Below the pieces are notes generated by a model that saw nothing but the letters and a program-made list of their open reading frames with translations, had not been told where the DNA came from and did not search any database. The position numbers and the translations under genes were made by a program. Below, in pieces: positions 43,138-50,730 of a stretch of 64,000 nt of DNA (position 1 is its first letter; each line of letters begins with the position of its first letter). Location of the stretch: contig NC_008148.1 of assembly GCF_000014185.1 (NCBI RefSeq), positions 434,001 through 498,000 of the forward strand, written 5' to 3'. Origin of the DNA: Rubrobacter xylanophilus DSM 9941 (GTDB lineage Bacteria > Actinomycetota > Rubrobacteria > Rubrobacterales > Rubrobacteraceae).

Positions 43138-44623
43138 GCCGCGCCGCCTGCACCCGGCGGCGATGGTCATCGAGGGGATCAGGGCCGTCCGGCGCTGGGC
43201 GAGCGCGGCGGCGATCCCGGGCCTCGCGGCGCTCCTGGGCGGCCTGAGCTGGTGGGCGCTCGCCCTGCTGCTGGCCGGCGCGGTGCTGCTGGCGGCCGGG
43301 ACGGTCCTGTGGGGCTTTCTCTCCTGGCGCGCGACGGTCTACCGGGTGGAGGGCGGGGCCTTCCACCTGCGCAGCGGGGTGCTGCAGAAGAAGGAGCGCA
43401 CCATCCCCCTGGAGCACGTCCAGTCGGTGGACGCGGTGCAGGGAGTGCTCCAGCGCCTCTTCGGCGTCGTGGAGGTCAGGATAGAGACCGCCGGCGGGGG
43501 CTCCTCGGAGCCGGACGCCTCGCTCGCCGCCCTCTCCCGGCGGGCCGCCGACGAGCTGCGCCGCGAGCTCGGCGGCGGGGGCCGCGGCGGGGAGCCGGGG
43601 GAGGGGGGTGGGGCCGGGACCGTCCGCCGGCTCTCGACCCGGGAGCTCCTGGTCGCCGGGGCGACCAGCGGCCAGATAGGCCCCGCCGCGGCCCTGATCG
43701 GGGCGGCCTCCCAGTTCTTCGACGACCTCTACGACCGCCTCCTCTCGGAGGAGGCGGCCCGCGGCCTCCTGGAGGCGCTGGCCCCGCACGCCTTCGCCGC
43801 CGCGGCCCTGCTGCTCTTGGCGGTGGGGCTTCTGGCCTGGCTGCTGGCCATCGCGGGAACCGTCCTGGCCTACGCGGGCTTCACCCTCTCCCGCTCCCCG
43901 GACGGGCGGAATATCCACATCAGCCGGGGGCTCTTGAGCCGCTACGAGGCCACCATCCCCGTCGCCCGGATACAGGCGGTGCGGGTGGTGGAGGGCGTTT
44001 TGCGCCAGCCGTTCGGGCTGGCCTCCCTGCGCGTGGAGAGCGCGGGCTACGGCCGGGACGAGGGGGTCTCGACCACCCTCTTCCCGATGCTCCCCCGCGG
44101 GGAGGCCGCGCGGCTTCTGGCGGCGGTGGACCCGGGGCTCGCTGCGGACCCGCCCCTCGCCCCGCTCCCGCGCAGGGCGCTCCGCAGGTACGCGCTGCGG
44201 AGCGCCCTGCCGGCGCTCGCCGCCCCGCTCGCCGCCGCGGGGGCGTGGTCGGCCGGGGCGGGGGCGGGGTGGCTTCTGGCCGCGCTTCCGCTGCCCGCGC
44301 TCGCCGCCCTCTACGGAGCCCTGCGCTACCGGGACGCCGGCTGGGCGCTCGCGGGCGACCGCCTCGTGGCCCGCTCGCGGCTGGTCGCCCGCACCACCAC
44401 CATCGCCCCCCGCAGGAGGCTCCAGTCCAGGAGCCTCCTGCGCAGCCCGCTGCAGCGGCGGGCCGGGCTGGCCACCTTCCGGGCGCGTATCGCCTCGGGC
44501 GGGGGCGGGACGGGGGTGGAGGTGGTGGACCTCGACCTCCGCTCGGCCTGGGACCTGATGGCGGCCCTGGGGCCCCGCCCCCCGTCCCCGGCTAGCGGCA
44601 GACGCCCCGTCCCGAGTCGGTGA
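43127..44623 (+). CDS. PH-domain membrane protein, YdbT-like
   Basis: A 498-residue membrane protein with repeated bPH2 domains. The first carries RTIPLEHVQSVDAVQGVLQRLFGVVEVRIET near residue 90, the second TIPVARIQAVRVVEGVLRQPFGLASLRVES near 280 and the third, degenerate one RRRLQSRSLLRSPLQRRAGLATFRARI near 425. Four or more membrane segments lie between them. It forms the usual pair with the YdbS-like gene upstream. Its last 32 bases overlap the convergent phosphatase gene. Confidence 0.83.
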   Translation: MSSEPRRLHPAAMVIEGIRAVRRWASAAAIPGLAALLGGLSWWALALLLAGAVLLAAGTVLWGFLSWRATVYRVEGGAFHLRSGVLQKKERTIPLEHVQSVDAVQGVLQRLFGVVEVRIETAGGGSSEPDASLAALSRRAADELRRELGGGGRGGEPGEGGGAGTVRRLSTRELLVAGATSGQIGPAAALIGAASQFFDDLYDRLLSEEAARGLLEALAPHAFAAAALLLLAVGLLAWLLAIAGTVLAYAGFTLSRSPDGRNIHISRGLLSRYEATIPVARIQAVRVVEGVLRQPFGLASLRVESAGYGRDEGVSTTLFPMLPRGEAARLLAAVDPGLAADPPLAPLPRRALRRYALRSALPALAAPLAAAGAWSAGAGAGWLLAALPLPALAALYGALRYRDAGWALAGDRLVARSRLVARTTTIAPRRRLQSRSLLRSPLQRRAGLATFRARIASGGGGTGVEVVDLDLRSAWDLMAALGPRPPSPASGRRPVPSR

Positions 44624-45491
44624 AGGTCTTGCCCGCCACCGGGACGAACCTCCACGAGTAGCCGCCGGGCCTGAGGGTCAGCCGCAGCACACCGAAGGTC
44701 TTGTCGTTGCGGACCTGGCTGTTGGCCGGCCGCGCCCCGAAGGGGTTGAGCGGCGGCGTGCCGCCCGTCCCGACGACGAACTGCCGGATCCCGCGCTCCG
44801 GCGCCCGCCTGCCGAAGGGGGTCTGCGGCGCGAAGCGCTCGTAGCTGTGCGCGTGCCCGTTGAGGATGAGCTCCGCCCGGTTGTTGTAGAGCACCTTCCA
44901 GAAGGGCCGCACCTCCTTGGTGTCGGCGCTGCGCGAGGAGGTGAAGAGCGGGTGGTGGAAGATGGCCATGGTGCAGCGGGACCGGTTGGCCGCGAGGTCC
45001 CGCTTGAGCCACTCGAGCTGGCGCGAGCCCGCCCCGCAGCGCACGTGCCCGCAGTTGCTGTTGAGGACGACCACGTGCCAGCTCCCCCGGTCGTAGCTGT
45101 AGTAGCCGAGGCCGGGTCTGCCGGCGCGGCTGCCGAAGTACCTGTAGTACGGCCGGGCCCCGGAGGTGTAGTACTCGTGGTTTCCGGCCGCGGGCCTGGT
45201 CCGGTTCTTGAAGCGTCCCCACGTCGGGGCGTAGCAGTCGGTGAACTCGGACCACCTCCCCCGCCCCTGGACGTTGTCCCCGACCGTGAAGACGGTGCCG
45301 GAGATGCGGGCGACCAGCCGCGCCGTCTGCCGCTCGCCGGTGCCCTTGCAGTCGGCTATGTCGCCGGCCCCGACCATCGTGACCGCGGACGTCTGGCCGA
45401 GGACCGGGACCGCCACGACCAGCGCCCCGCAACAGGCCAAGAGGAGACATGCCGCATACTTGAGCAACCTCAAACCAAGGACATCGTTCAA
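44592..45491 (-). CDS. Secreted metallophosphoesterase (purple acid phosphatase-like)
   Basis: A 299-residue protein with a signal peptide (LLKYAACLLLACCGALVVAVPVLGQ). Metallophosphoesterase ligands appear in order: GAGDIADC, VGDNVQ, AAGNHEYY, IFHHPLF and LNGHAHSYERF. The TTG at 45491 follows AAGGAGG. A -10 box TATACT is at 45555-45560. Such enzymes remove phosphate from organic esters outside the cell. The three-prime end overlaps the YdbT-like gene on the other strand by 32 bases. The 98-bp gap upstream separates it from sbcC. Confidence 0.83.
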   Translation of the reverse strand: MNDVLGLRLLKYAACLLLACCGALVVAVPVLGQTSAVTMVGAGDIADCKGTGERQTARLVARISGTVFTVGDNVQGRGRWSEFTDCYAPTWGRFKNRTRPAAGNHEYYTSGARPYYRYFGSRAGRPGLGYYSYDRGSWHVVVLNSNCGHVRCGAGSRQLEWLKRDLAANRSRCTMAIFHHPLFTSSRSADTKEVRPFWKVLYNNRAELILNGHAHSYERFAPQTPFGRRAPERGIRQFVVGTGGTPPLNPFGARPANSQVRNDKTFGVLRLTLRPGGYSWRFVPVAGKTFTDSGRGVCR

Positions 45492-45589
45492 AGACCCCTC
45501 CTTCGCTTCTCTCTGCGGTTCTTGAAAGGCCTGCGGGCGCCCGAGGCGCGGGACAGTATAGATGGTTGGGGTTCTTTGCGCTACGTGAA

Positions 45590-48457
45590 TTACGAAGAAT
45601 TTTGGAGAATCTCCGCGACCTGCTTCGAGGCGGCGTTCAGGCGGCGCACGCTGCTCTTGCCGGCCCCGTCCACCTCCACGAGCCACATCTCGTCCAGCAG
45701 GGCGGACTCCTGGATGTCGCCGACGTGTGAGATGAGGAAGATCTGGCCGAACGTCCGCTTGAGCCGGTCGAGGGCGAGCAGGACGTTGCGGCGGCGGTCG
45801 GTGTCGAGGGCCCCGAAGACCTCGTCCAGCACGATAAACCCCAGGGTGTCCGGGCCCCGGTCGGAGATGGTCTTCGAGAGCGCCACCCGGGCGCAGAGGC
45901 TGGCGATGTCCGCCTCCCCGCCGGAGAAGCGGGAGATCTCGTAGGAGTCGGAGAGGCCGTCGAAGAGGCGGATGTTGTATTCGTCGTCGAACTCCATCCT
46001 GCTGTAGCGGCCGTCGGTGAGGACGCTGATGAGCGCGCTGGCCTCGCGCTGCAGGTGCGGCCGCAGCCGGGCGGCGAGGGCGCCGTGGAACTCGCCGAGC
46101 AGGCGGTCCATCTGGGAGAGCTCGCCGGAGAGGGCGGCCTGCTCGTCGGCTTTGCGGCGGTGCTCCCTGTAGCGCGCGAGATCGGCCTCGAGGGTCTGCA
46201 GGCGGTGCTCGAGCTCCTGCAGCTCGGCCGCCGCCTCTTCTCGCCGCTGGCGCGCCGCGTCCCGCCGGCGCTCCGCCTCCCCGGCCCGCTCCCGGGCCCG
46301 CCGGTAGGCCCCCTCGTCGAAGTCCAGGGCGGAGAGCTCCTCCCGGAGCCGCGCCGCGCGCTCCCCGGCCCTGCGCCGCTCCTCGAGCGCGCGGCGCAGG
46401 GCCTCCTCCACCGCGGGGCGCTGCGAGAGACGCTCGCGGATGGTCTCCAGGATGCCCCCGAGGCGCTCTATCTCCGACCGGCGTTCCAGGAGGCGCCGGT
46501 GGGCGGCCTCGTCGTAGGCCGGGCCGCGCGAGAGCCGCTCGGCCTCGTTGGCGCGCTCGGCGGCGGCCGCGCAGTCCTTCTCGTAGGAGGAGAGCAGGCC
46601 CTCCAGGGCGGGCCGGGCCCCGCACAGGCGCCGCAGGGCCTCCAGCTCCCGCTCGGCGGCCTCCAGCTCTCTCTCCGTCGGGGCGGGGGAGGGCCCGAGG
46701 CGTTCGCGCAGGGCCCCGGCCTTCTCCTCGAGCGGCCCGAGGCGGGCGTCGAGGCTCTCGAGGCGCGCCGCGGCCAGCCGGCGCTCCTCGTTCAGGAGGC
46801 GGAGCCTCTCCAGGAGGCGCCCCGCCTCCTCCATGCGCCGCCGCAGGCCGGAGGCCCGCTCCTCCAGCCGCCGGGAGGAGGAGAGGGCCTCAGCGGCCCG
46901 GGCGCGCGCGGCCTCTTCCTGGCCGCGCAGCGTCTCCAGGACCTCGGCGTGCTCCCCGGCGGCGAACCCCCGCCGGCAGGTCGGGCACTCGGCCCTCTCG
47001 TGGGAGGTGTCTATCAGGCGGCGGGCCTGCGAGAGCCGCCTTGCCTCCTGCTCTTCGAGCTCTGCGAGGGCCCGCCGCCCGGCGGCCCGCTGGCGCAGCC
47101 GGCCCTCTTCCTCCCGGAGCCTCTCCAGGAGGCGCTCCGGGGGCTCCCCGCCGGAGGAGCGGGAGATCTCGCGCTCCAGGCGCGCCAGCTCGCCTCGGGC
47201 GGCCTCGCGCTCCTCCCGGAGCTGCCGCAGCTCGCCCCGGAGCTCGGCCAGCCTGCCGTGCAGCTCCGCCGCCTCCCGGAGGTCCTTGAGGCGCAGCTCG
47301 GCGCGCCGGCGGGCGTCCTCCGCCTCCCCGAGCAGCCGCACGGCCTCCCGGAGCCTCGCGGCTTCGTCCTCCACCCCGAAGAGGCCGCCCCAGCCGGGGA
47401 GCGGCGGCTCCTCCCCGTCCAGCTCCTCCAGCAGGTCGCAGGCCTCCATCAGGGCGTCGTGGGCGGAGCGGCGGAGCCGCTGCATCTCCTCGCGGGCCAT
47501 CTCGCGCCGCCTCTCGCGGTCCCTGGCCTCCTCGAGCGCGGAGATCTCCCTCTCCACCCCGGCGAGCCCCAGAGTGCGGGGCTCCAGCTCCCTGGCCTTC
47601 CGCTCGTCCTCCTCCAGGGACCCCAGGTGCTCCCGCAGCCGGTCGGCCCGCTCTCCGGCGCGCTCCCGCTCCGCCGCGGCGGCGTCCAGCCGCCTCTCGA
47701 GGTCCGTGACGCTCCGGTAGAGCGCCTCCGCCCTCTCCGCCTCCGCCCGCGCGGAGGCGAGCTCCCGCTCGCGCTCCTCCAGCTCCCTCTGCGCGGCGTC
47801 TTTGCGGGAGCGGGCCTCGTCCCGCCTCGCGCGGGCCGCCGGGATCTCCCGCTCCAGCGCCTCCGCGTCCGTCCCCTCCAGGACCCCCTCCAGCGCCCTG
47901 CGCAGGTTCTCGGCGGCTCTTCTGTCCTCCCGCAGCAGCTTCTGGGCCTCCTCCACCCGGCTTATCCCGAGCAGCTGCGCGATCTTCCGCCGCCGCTCGA
48001 CCCCGGTCGTTTCGGCGAAGAACTCCAGCTCCTTCTGCCGGGCGAAGAAGGTGGCCTCAAAGGCGGTGCGGTCCATCCCGAGCAGGTGCTCCTGCACCCA
48101 CCTCTTCACCTCCGAGGGGCCGCCGACGAGCTCCTCGTCCGGCTCCCGGCAGACGCGGGCCTCCGTCCGGCCCCGGCGCAGCGAGCGCTCCACCCTGTAG
48201 GAGGTCCCGCCGACCTCGAGCGTGACCTCGACCGCCGAGCGGTCGGAGGCCGAGCCGCCGCTCCAGGGGATCGAATCGTTGGCGAAGCGCGCGTCGGTGC
48301 CCCGGGAGCCGAAGAAGGCCCAGAGTATCGCCTCGAACAGCGTGGTCTTCCCCGCGCCGTTGGCCCCGACCACCCCGATGGCCCCCTCGGGGGGGAGGAG
48401 CTCCAGCGGGTCGCGGAACTGCTTGTAGTTCTCGAGGTAGAGGCGCTTGAGGATCAC
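45590..48457 (-). CDS. sbcC: Exonuclease SbcC (Rad50-like ATPase)
   Basis: A 955-residue SMC-like ATPase. Walker A GANGAGKTT is at residues 31-39, a long antiparallel coiled coil fills about 180-800, the zinc hook is CPTC near residue 490 and the ABC signature FSGGE with Walker B FIVLDEVFGALD closes the C-terminal half. With SbcD it forms the ATP-driven nuclease that opens hairpins and trims double-strand break ends. Its GTG overlaps the sbcD stop by 4 bases. Length is typical for SbcC. Confidence 0.93.
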   Translation of the reverse strand: MILKRLYLENYKQFRDPLELLPPEGAIGVVGANGAGKTTLFEAILWAFFGSRGTDARFANDSIPWSGGSASDRSAVEVTLEVGGTSYRVERSLRRGRTEARVCREPDEELVGGPSEVKRWVQEHLLGMDRTAFEATFFARQKELEFFAETTGVERRRKIAQLLGISRVEEAQKLLREDRRAAENLRRALEGVLEGTDAEALEREIPAARARRDEARSRKDAAQRELEERERELASARAEAERAEALYRSVTDLERRLDAAAAERERAGERADRLREHLGSLEEDERKARELEPRTLGLAGVEREISALEEARDRERRREMAREEMQRLRRSAHDALMEACDLLEELDGEEPPLPGWGGLFGVEDEAARLREAVRLLGEAEDARRRAELRLKDLREAAELHGRLAELRGELRQLREEREAARGELARLEREISRSSGGEPPERLLERLREEEGRLRQRAAGRRALAELEEQEARRLSQARRLIDTSHERAECPTCRRGFAAGEHAEVLETLRGQEEAARARAAEALSSSRRLEERASGLRRRMEEAGRLLERLRLLNEERRLAAARLESLDARLGPLEEKAGALRERLGPSPAPTERELEAAERELEALRRLCGARPALEGLLSSYEKDCAAAAERANEAERLSRGPAYDEAAHRRLLERRSEIERLGGILETIRERLSQRPAVEEALRRALEERRRAGERAARLREELSALDFDEGAYRRARERAGEAERRRDAARQRREEAAAELQELEHRLQTLEADLARYREHRRKADEQAALSGELSQMDRLLGEFHGALAARLRPHLQREASALISVLTDGRYSRMEFDDEYNIRLFDGLSDSYEISRFSGGEADIASLCARVALSKTISDRGPDTLGFIVLDEVFGALDTDRRRNVLLALDRLKRTFGQIFLISHVGDIQESALLDEMWLVEVDGAGKSSVRRLNAASKQVAEILQNSS

Positions 48458-49605
48458 GCGGCCGGGCCCTCCTCTCCGGCCCGCCGCAGGTACCCGAGCC
48501 CGGCCTCAAGGAAGCGTTCCGCGAAGGTGCGGCCGATCTTCCCGCTCTCGCGCCGCCTCTCCACGAACGCCCGGAACTCCTCCTCCAGCGGGCCGAAGGC
48601 GGCCCCGGCCGTCTCCTCTCCGCCCGCGGCCTCTTCCGCCCCGGCCTCGGAGATCTCCAGGCTGAAGTCCAGGCAGCGGCGCCTGAGCTCGCGCAGCACC
48701 TCCCGGTCCACGCCCGCGGCCGCCCCGCGGGGCGCCTCCACCACCTTCAGCCGCACGACCGCCCCGTCGATCTCCGCCCGCCCGGCGCGCTCCCTTATGG
48801 CCTCCGTGAGCTCCGCGGCGTCCATGCCGGAGGCGTCTATGCGGGGGAGGTCCAGCATCGGCCGGCAGGGTATGGGCACGTGCTCCACCCGCACGCCCTC
48901 CCCGTCGAACTCCACCAGCGCGAAGCCCGGCCGGGAGTCCGCCTCCCCGAACCCGAAGCGCTCCGTCGCCCCCGCGTAGTAGGCGTTCGGCCTGTGGGGG
49001 TGGAAGTAGTGGTAGTGGCCGAGGGCCACGTAGTCGAAGCTGCCGTCCAGCACGTGGCCCGGCAGGTCCACCTCGCCGAGCTCGTGGCCCCGGATCCTGA
49101 GCCCCGGCACGGTGCCGTGCGTGACGAGGATGCTTATGTCGTCGTCCCGCCCCGGGGTCACTACCACCTCCCGGTCGGCGACCGCGCCGTGGGGGACGAG
49201 CGAGAGGCCCACCCGCGCCCCCCGCACCTCGACCGCCCCGTAGTCCGGCTCGAAGCCGTGGACGAAGCGGGCGCCCACGAGGGTCGCGTACTCCAGCGCC
49301 GCGGTGGTCGCCCGCAGCCTGGGCGTCTCGTGGTTGCCCGCGATGCCGTAGTAGGGGATGTTGCGCCCGATGATCCGGGCGGTCTGCTTGAGGAAGTGGA
49401 CCACCACGTGGGTGGCGGGGCGGACGCTGTCGAAGACGTCGCCGGAGTGGATCACCAGGTCCACGTCGCGCTCCAGGATGGCGTCGACCGCCCGGGCGTA
49501 GGCCTCGCTCACGTCCACCTCGCGCTGGTTGCGTCCGGTCTTGGGGCACAGCCGGGCGTAACGCGAATACCCCAGATGCGTATCCGAGATGTGCGCGACG
49601 CGTAC
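48454..49605 (-). CDS. sbcD: Exonuclease SbcD (Mre11-like), start codon non-standard
   Basis: A 383-residue calcineurin-type nuclease if read from 49605. Metal motifs: HISDTHLGYSRY at residues 5-16, HSGDVFDSVRP near 52, AGNHETP near 92 and the C-terminal VALGHYHYF near 187. The reading frame from an in-frame TAG at about 49669 down to the first ordinary start (GTG at 49518) has no ATG, GTG or TTG, yet it encodes the essential first motif. AGGAGG (49614-49619 region) precedes a GTA valine codon at 49605, the position where relatives start (MRVAHISD). A GTA start, a mutated GTG or a sequencing error is possible. A TAAAAT box lies at 49646-49651. Confidence 0.85.
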   Translation of the reverse strand, partial: VRVAHISDTHLGYSRYARLCPKTGRNQREVDVSEAYARAVDAILERDVDLVIHSGDVFDSVRPATHVVVHFLKQTARIIGRNIPYYGIAGNHETPRLRATTAALEYATLVGARFVHGFEPDYGAVEVRGARVGLSLVPHGAVADREVVVTPGRDDDISILVTHGTVPGLRIRGHELGEVDLPGHVLDGSFDYVALGHYHYFHPHRPNAYYAGATERFGFGEADSRPGFALVEFDGEGVRVEHVPIPCRPMLDLPRIDASGMDAAELTEAIRERAGRAEIDGAVVRLKVVEAPRGAAAGVDREVLRELRRRCLDFSLEISEAGAEEAAGGEETAGAAFGPLEEEFRAFVERRRESGKIGRTFAERFLEAGLGYLRRAGEEGPAA

Positions 49606-49645
49606 CGCCGGGGCACCTCCTCTCTCTGGCTGGCGGATACCGGCT

Positions 49646-49651
49646 ATTTTA
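49646..49651 (-). promoter_or_regulatory. -10 box of sbcDC
   Basis: TAAAAT on the minus strand, about 40 bases upstream of the presumed sbcD start. It lies between the lipoate ligase stop (49675) and sbcD, so sbcDC can be transcribed apart from the upstream herA-nurA group. Confidence 0.45.
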
Positions 49652-49674
49652 GCGGATGGCTGCTACGGCACCCA

Positions 49675-50454
49675 TCAGGGGATGAGCGCGTTCCAGGCCG
49701 GGGTGCCGTACTTGGAGCGCACGAGCGCTTCGGCCTCCTCGGCCTCCTGCGGTGAGACGCGGTCCTCCTCCAGGGCGCCCGCGTAGCGGGAGAACGTCGA
49801 GACCATCCGCTCGACTATCCTCTCCCGCGGCAGCCGGGTCTGGCGCCGCAGCGGCCCCACCCGCCTCTCGGCGCTCCGTACGGCCTTGTCGCTGATCTTC
49901 TCCTGCCCGATGCGCAGCACCTCCAGCATCTTTCTGGCGTCCATGTCGTAGGCGAGGGTGGTGTGGTGGAGCACCGCGCCGAAGGCGCGCGCCTGGGCGG
50001 AGCCCCCGATCTTGCCCTCCGGGGAGGAGATGTCGTTGATGGGCTCGTGGTGGGCCTCTATCCCCAGGGAGCGCAGGGCCTCGACGACCCAGGCGTCGAG
50101 AAAGGGGTAGGACTCCGCCGCGCTCATCCCGGCGACGAGCTCCGCCGGCGCGTAGAGCGAGTAGGTGATGACGCTGGCGGGCTCTATGAACATCGCGCCG
50201 CCGCCGGTCATCCGGCGCACGACGGCGACCCCGTGCCGGCGGACGCCCCCGGCGTCCACCTCGTTGCCCAGCGACTGGAACCTGCCGAGGGCGACCTCCG
50301 GCGCGAAGCGCCCCCAGAAGCGCAGGGTGGGCGGGCGCTCCCCGGCGCCGACGCGCCGGGTGAGCACCTCGTCGAGGGCGTGGTTGACCGGCGGGGGGAC
50401 CGGCTCGCCCCGGATCAGGCGCCACCGGTAGCGGGACCACCGCTCCGCCGTCAT
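49675..50454 (-). CDS. lplA: Lipoate-protein ligase A, catalytic domain
   Basis: A 259-residue BPL/LplA-family enzyme. RRMTGGGAMFIEP near residue 80 is the lipoate/biotin loop, and GKIGGSAQARAFGAVLHHTTLAYDMD (about 150-175) contains the catalytic lysine and adenylate pocket. It attaches lipoate or octanoate to the E2 and GcvH proteins. The usual C-terminal accessory domain is absent from this chain and is encoded by the preceding overlapping gene, as in the bipartite LplA-LplB of Thermoplasma. Its start overlaps that gene by 4 bases. Confidence 0.85.
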   Translation of the reverse strand: MTAERWSRYRWRLIRGEPVPPPVNHALDEVLTRRVGAGERPPTLRFWGRFAPEVALGRFQSLGNEVDAGGVRRHGVAVVRRMTGGGAMFIEPASVITYSLYAPAELVAGMSAAESYPFLDAWVVEALRSLGIEAHHEPINDISSPEGKIGGSAQARAFGAVLHHTTLAYDMDARKMLEVLRIGQEKISDKAVRSAERRVGPLRRQTRLPRERIVERMVSTFSRYAGALEEDRVSPQEAEEAEALVRSKYGTPAWNALIP

Positions 50455-50729
50455 CGGGAGAGGGCCCTCCGCACCGCGCGGGCCACCGCCTGCGGCGAGA
50501 AGCCCACCATCTCGGTCCCCCGGGGGAGGGCCCCGCTCACCAGGGCGGCGAGCTCCTCCTCGCTCGCCGCGGCGGAGGCGCCCTCCAGCGCCCCCGAGAT
50601 GCTCTCCAGCGCCTCGGGGGGCTCCAGAAAGAAGTCGCCGCTGATCCTCACCGACCGCAGCCGGTCCCCGGCGACCTCCAGGTCCGCGGCGACCAGCTTC
50701 CCGCCCGGGGTCTTGTACTCCCCGTGCAC
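50451..50729 (-). CDS. lplB: Lipoate-protein ligase accessory (C-terminal) domain, LplB-like
   Basis: A 92-residue protein matching the separate C-terminal domain of lipoate ligases: HGEYKTPGGKLVAADLEVAGDRLRSVRISGDFFLEPPEAL (read in parts), with the conserved K-P-G-G-K-L-V and ISGDFF elements. In two-part ligases this domain is needed to activate lipoate. The gene starts 1 base after the herA-like stop and overlaps lplA, so all three are translationally linked. Confidence 0.82.
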   Translation of the reverse strand: MHGEYKTPGGKLVAADLEVAGDRLRSVRISGDFFLEPPEALESISGALEGASAAASEEELAALVSGALPRGTEMVGFSPQAVARAVRRALSR

Positions 50730-50730
50730 C

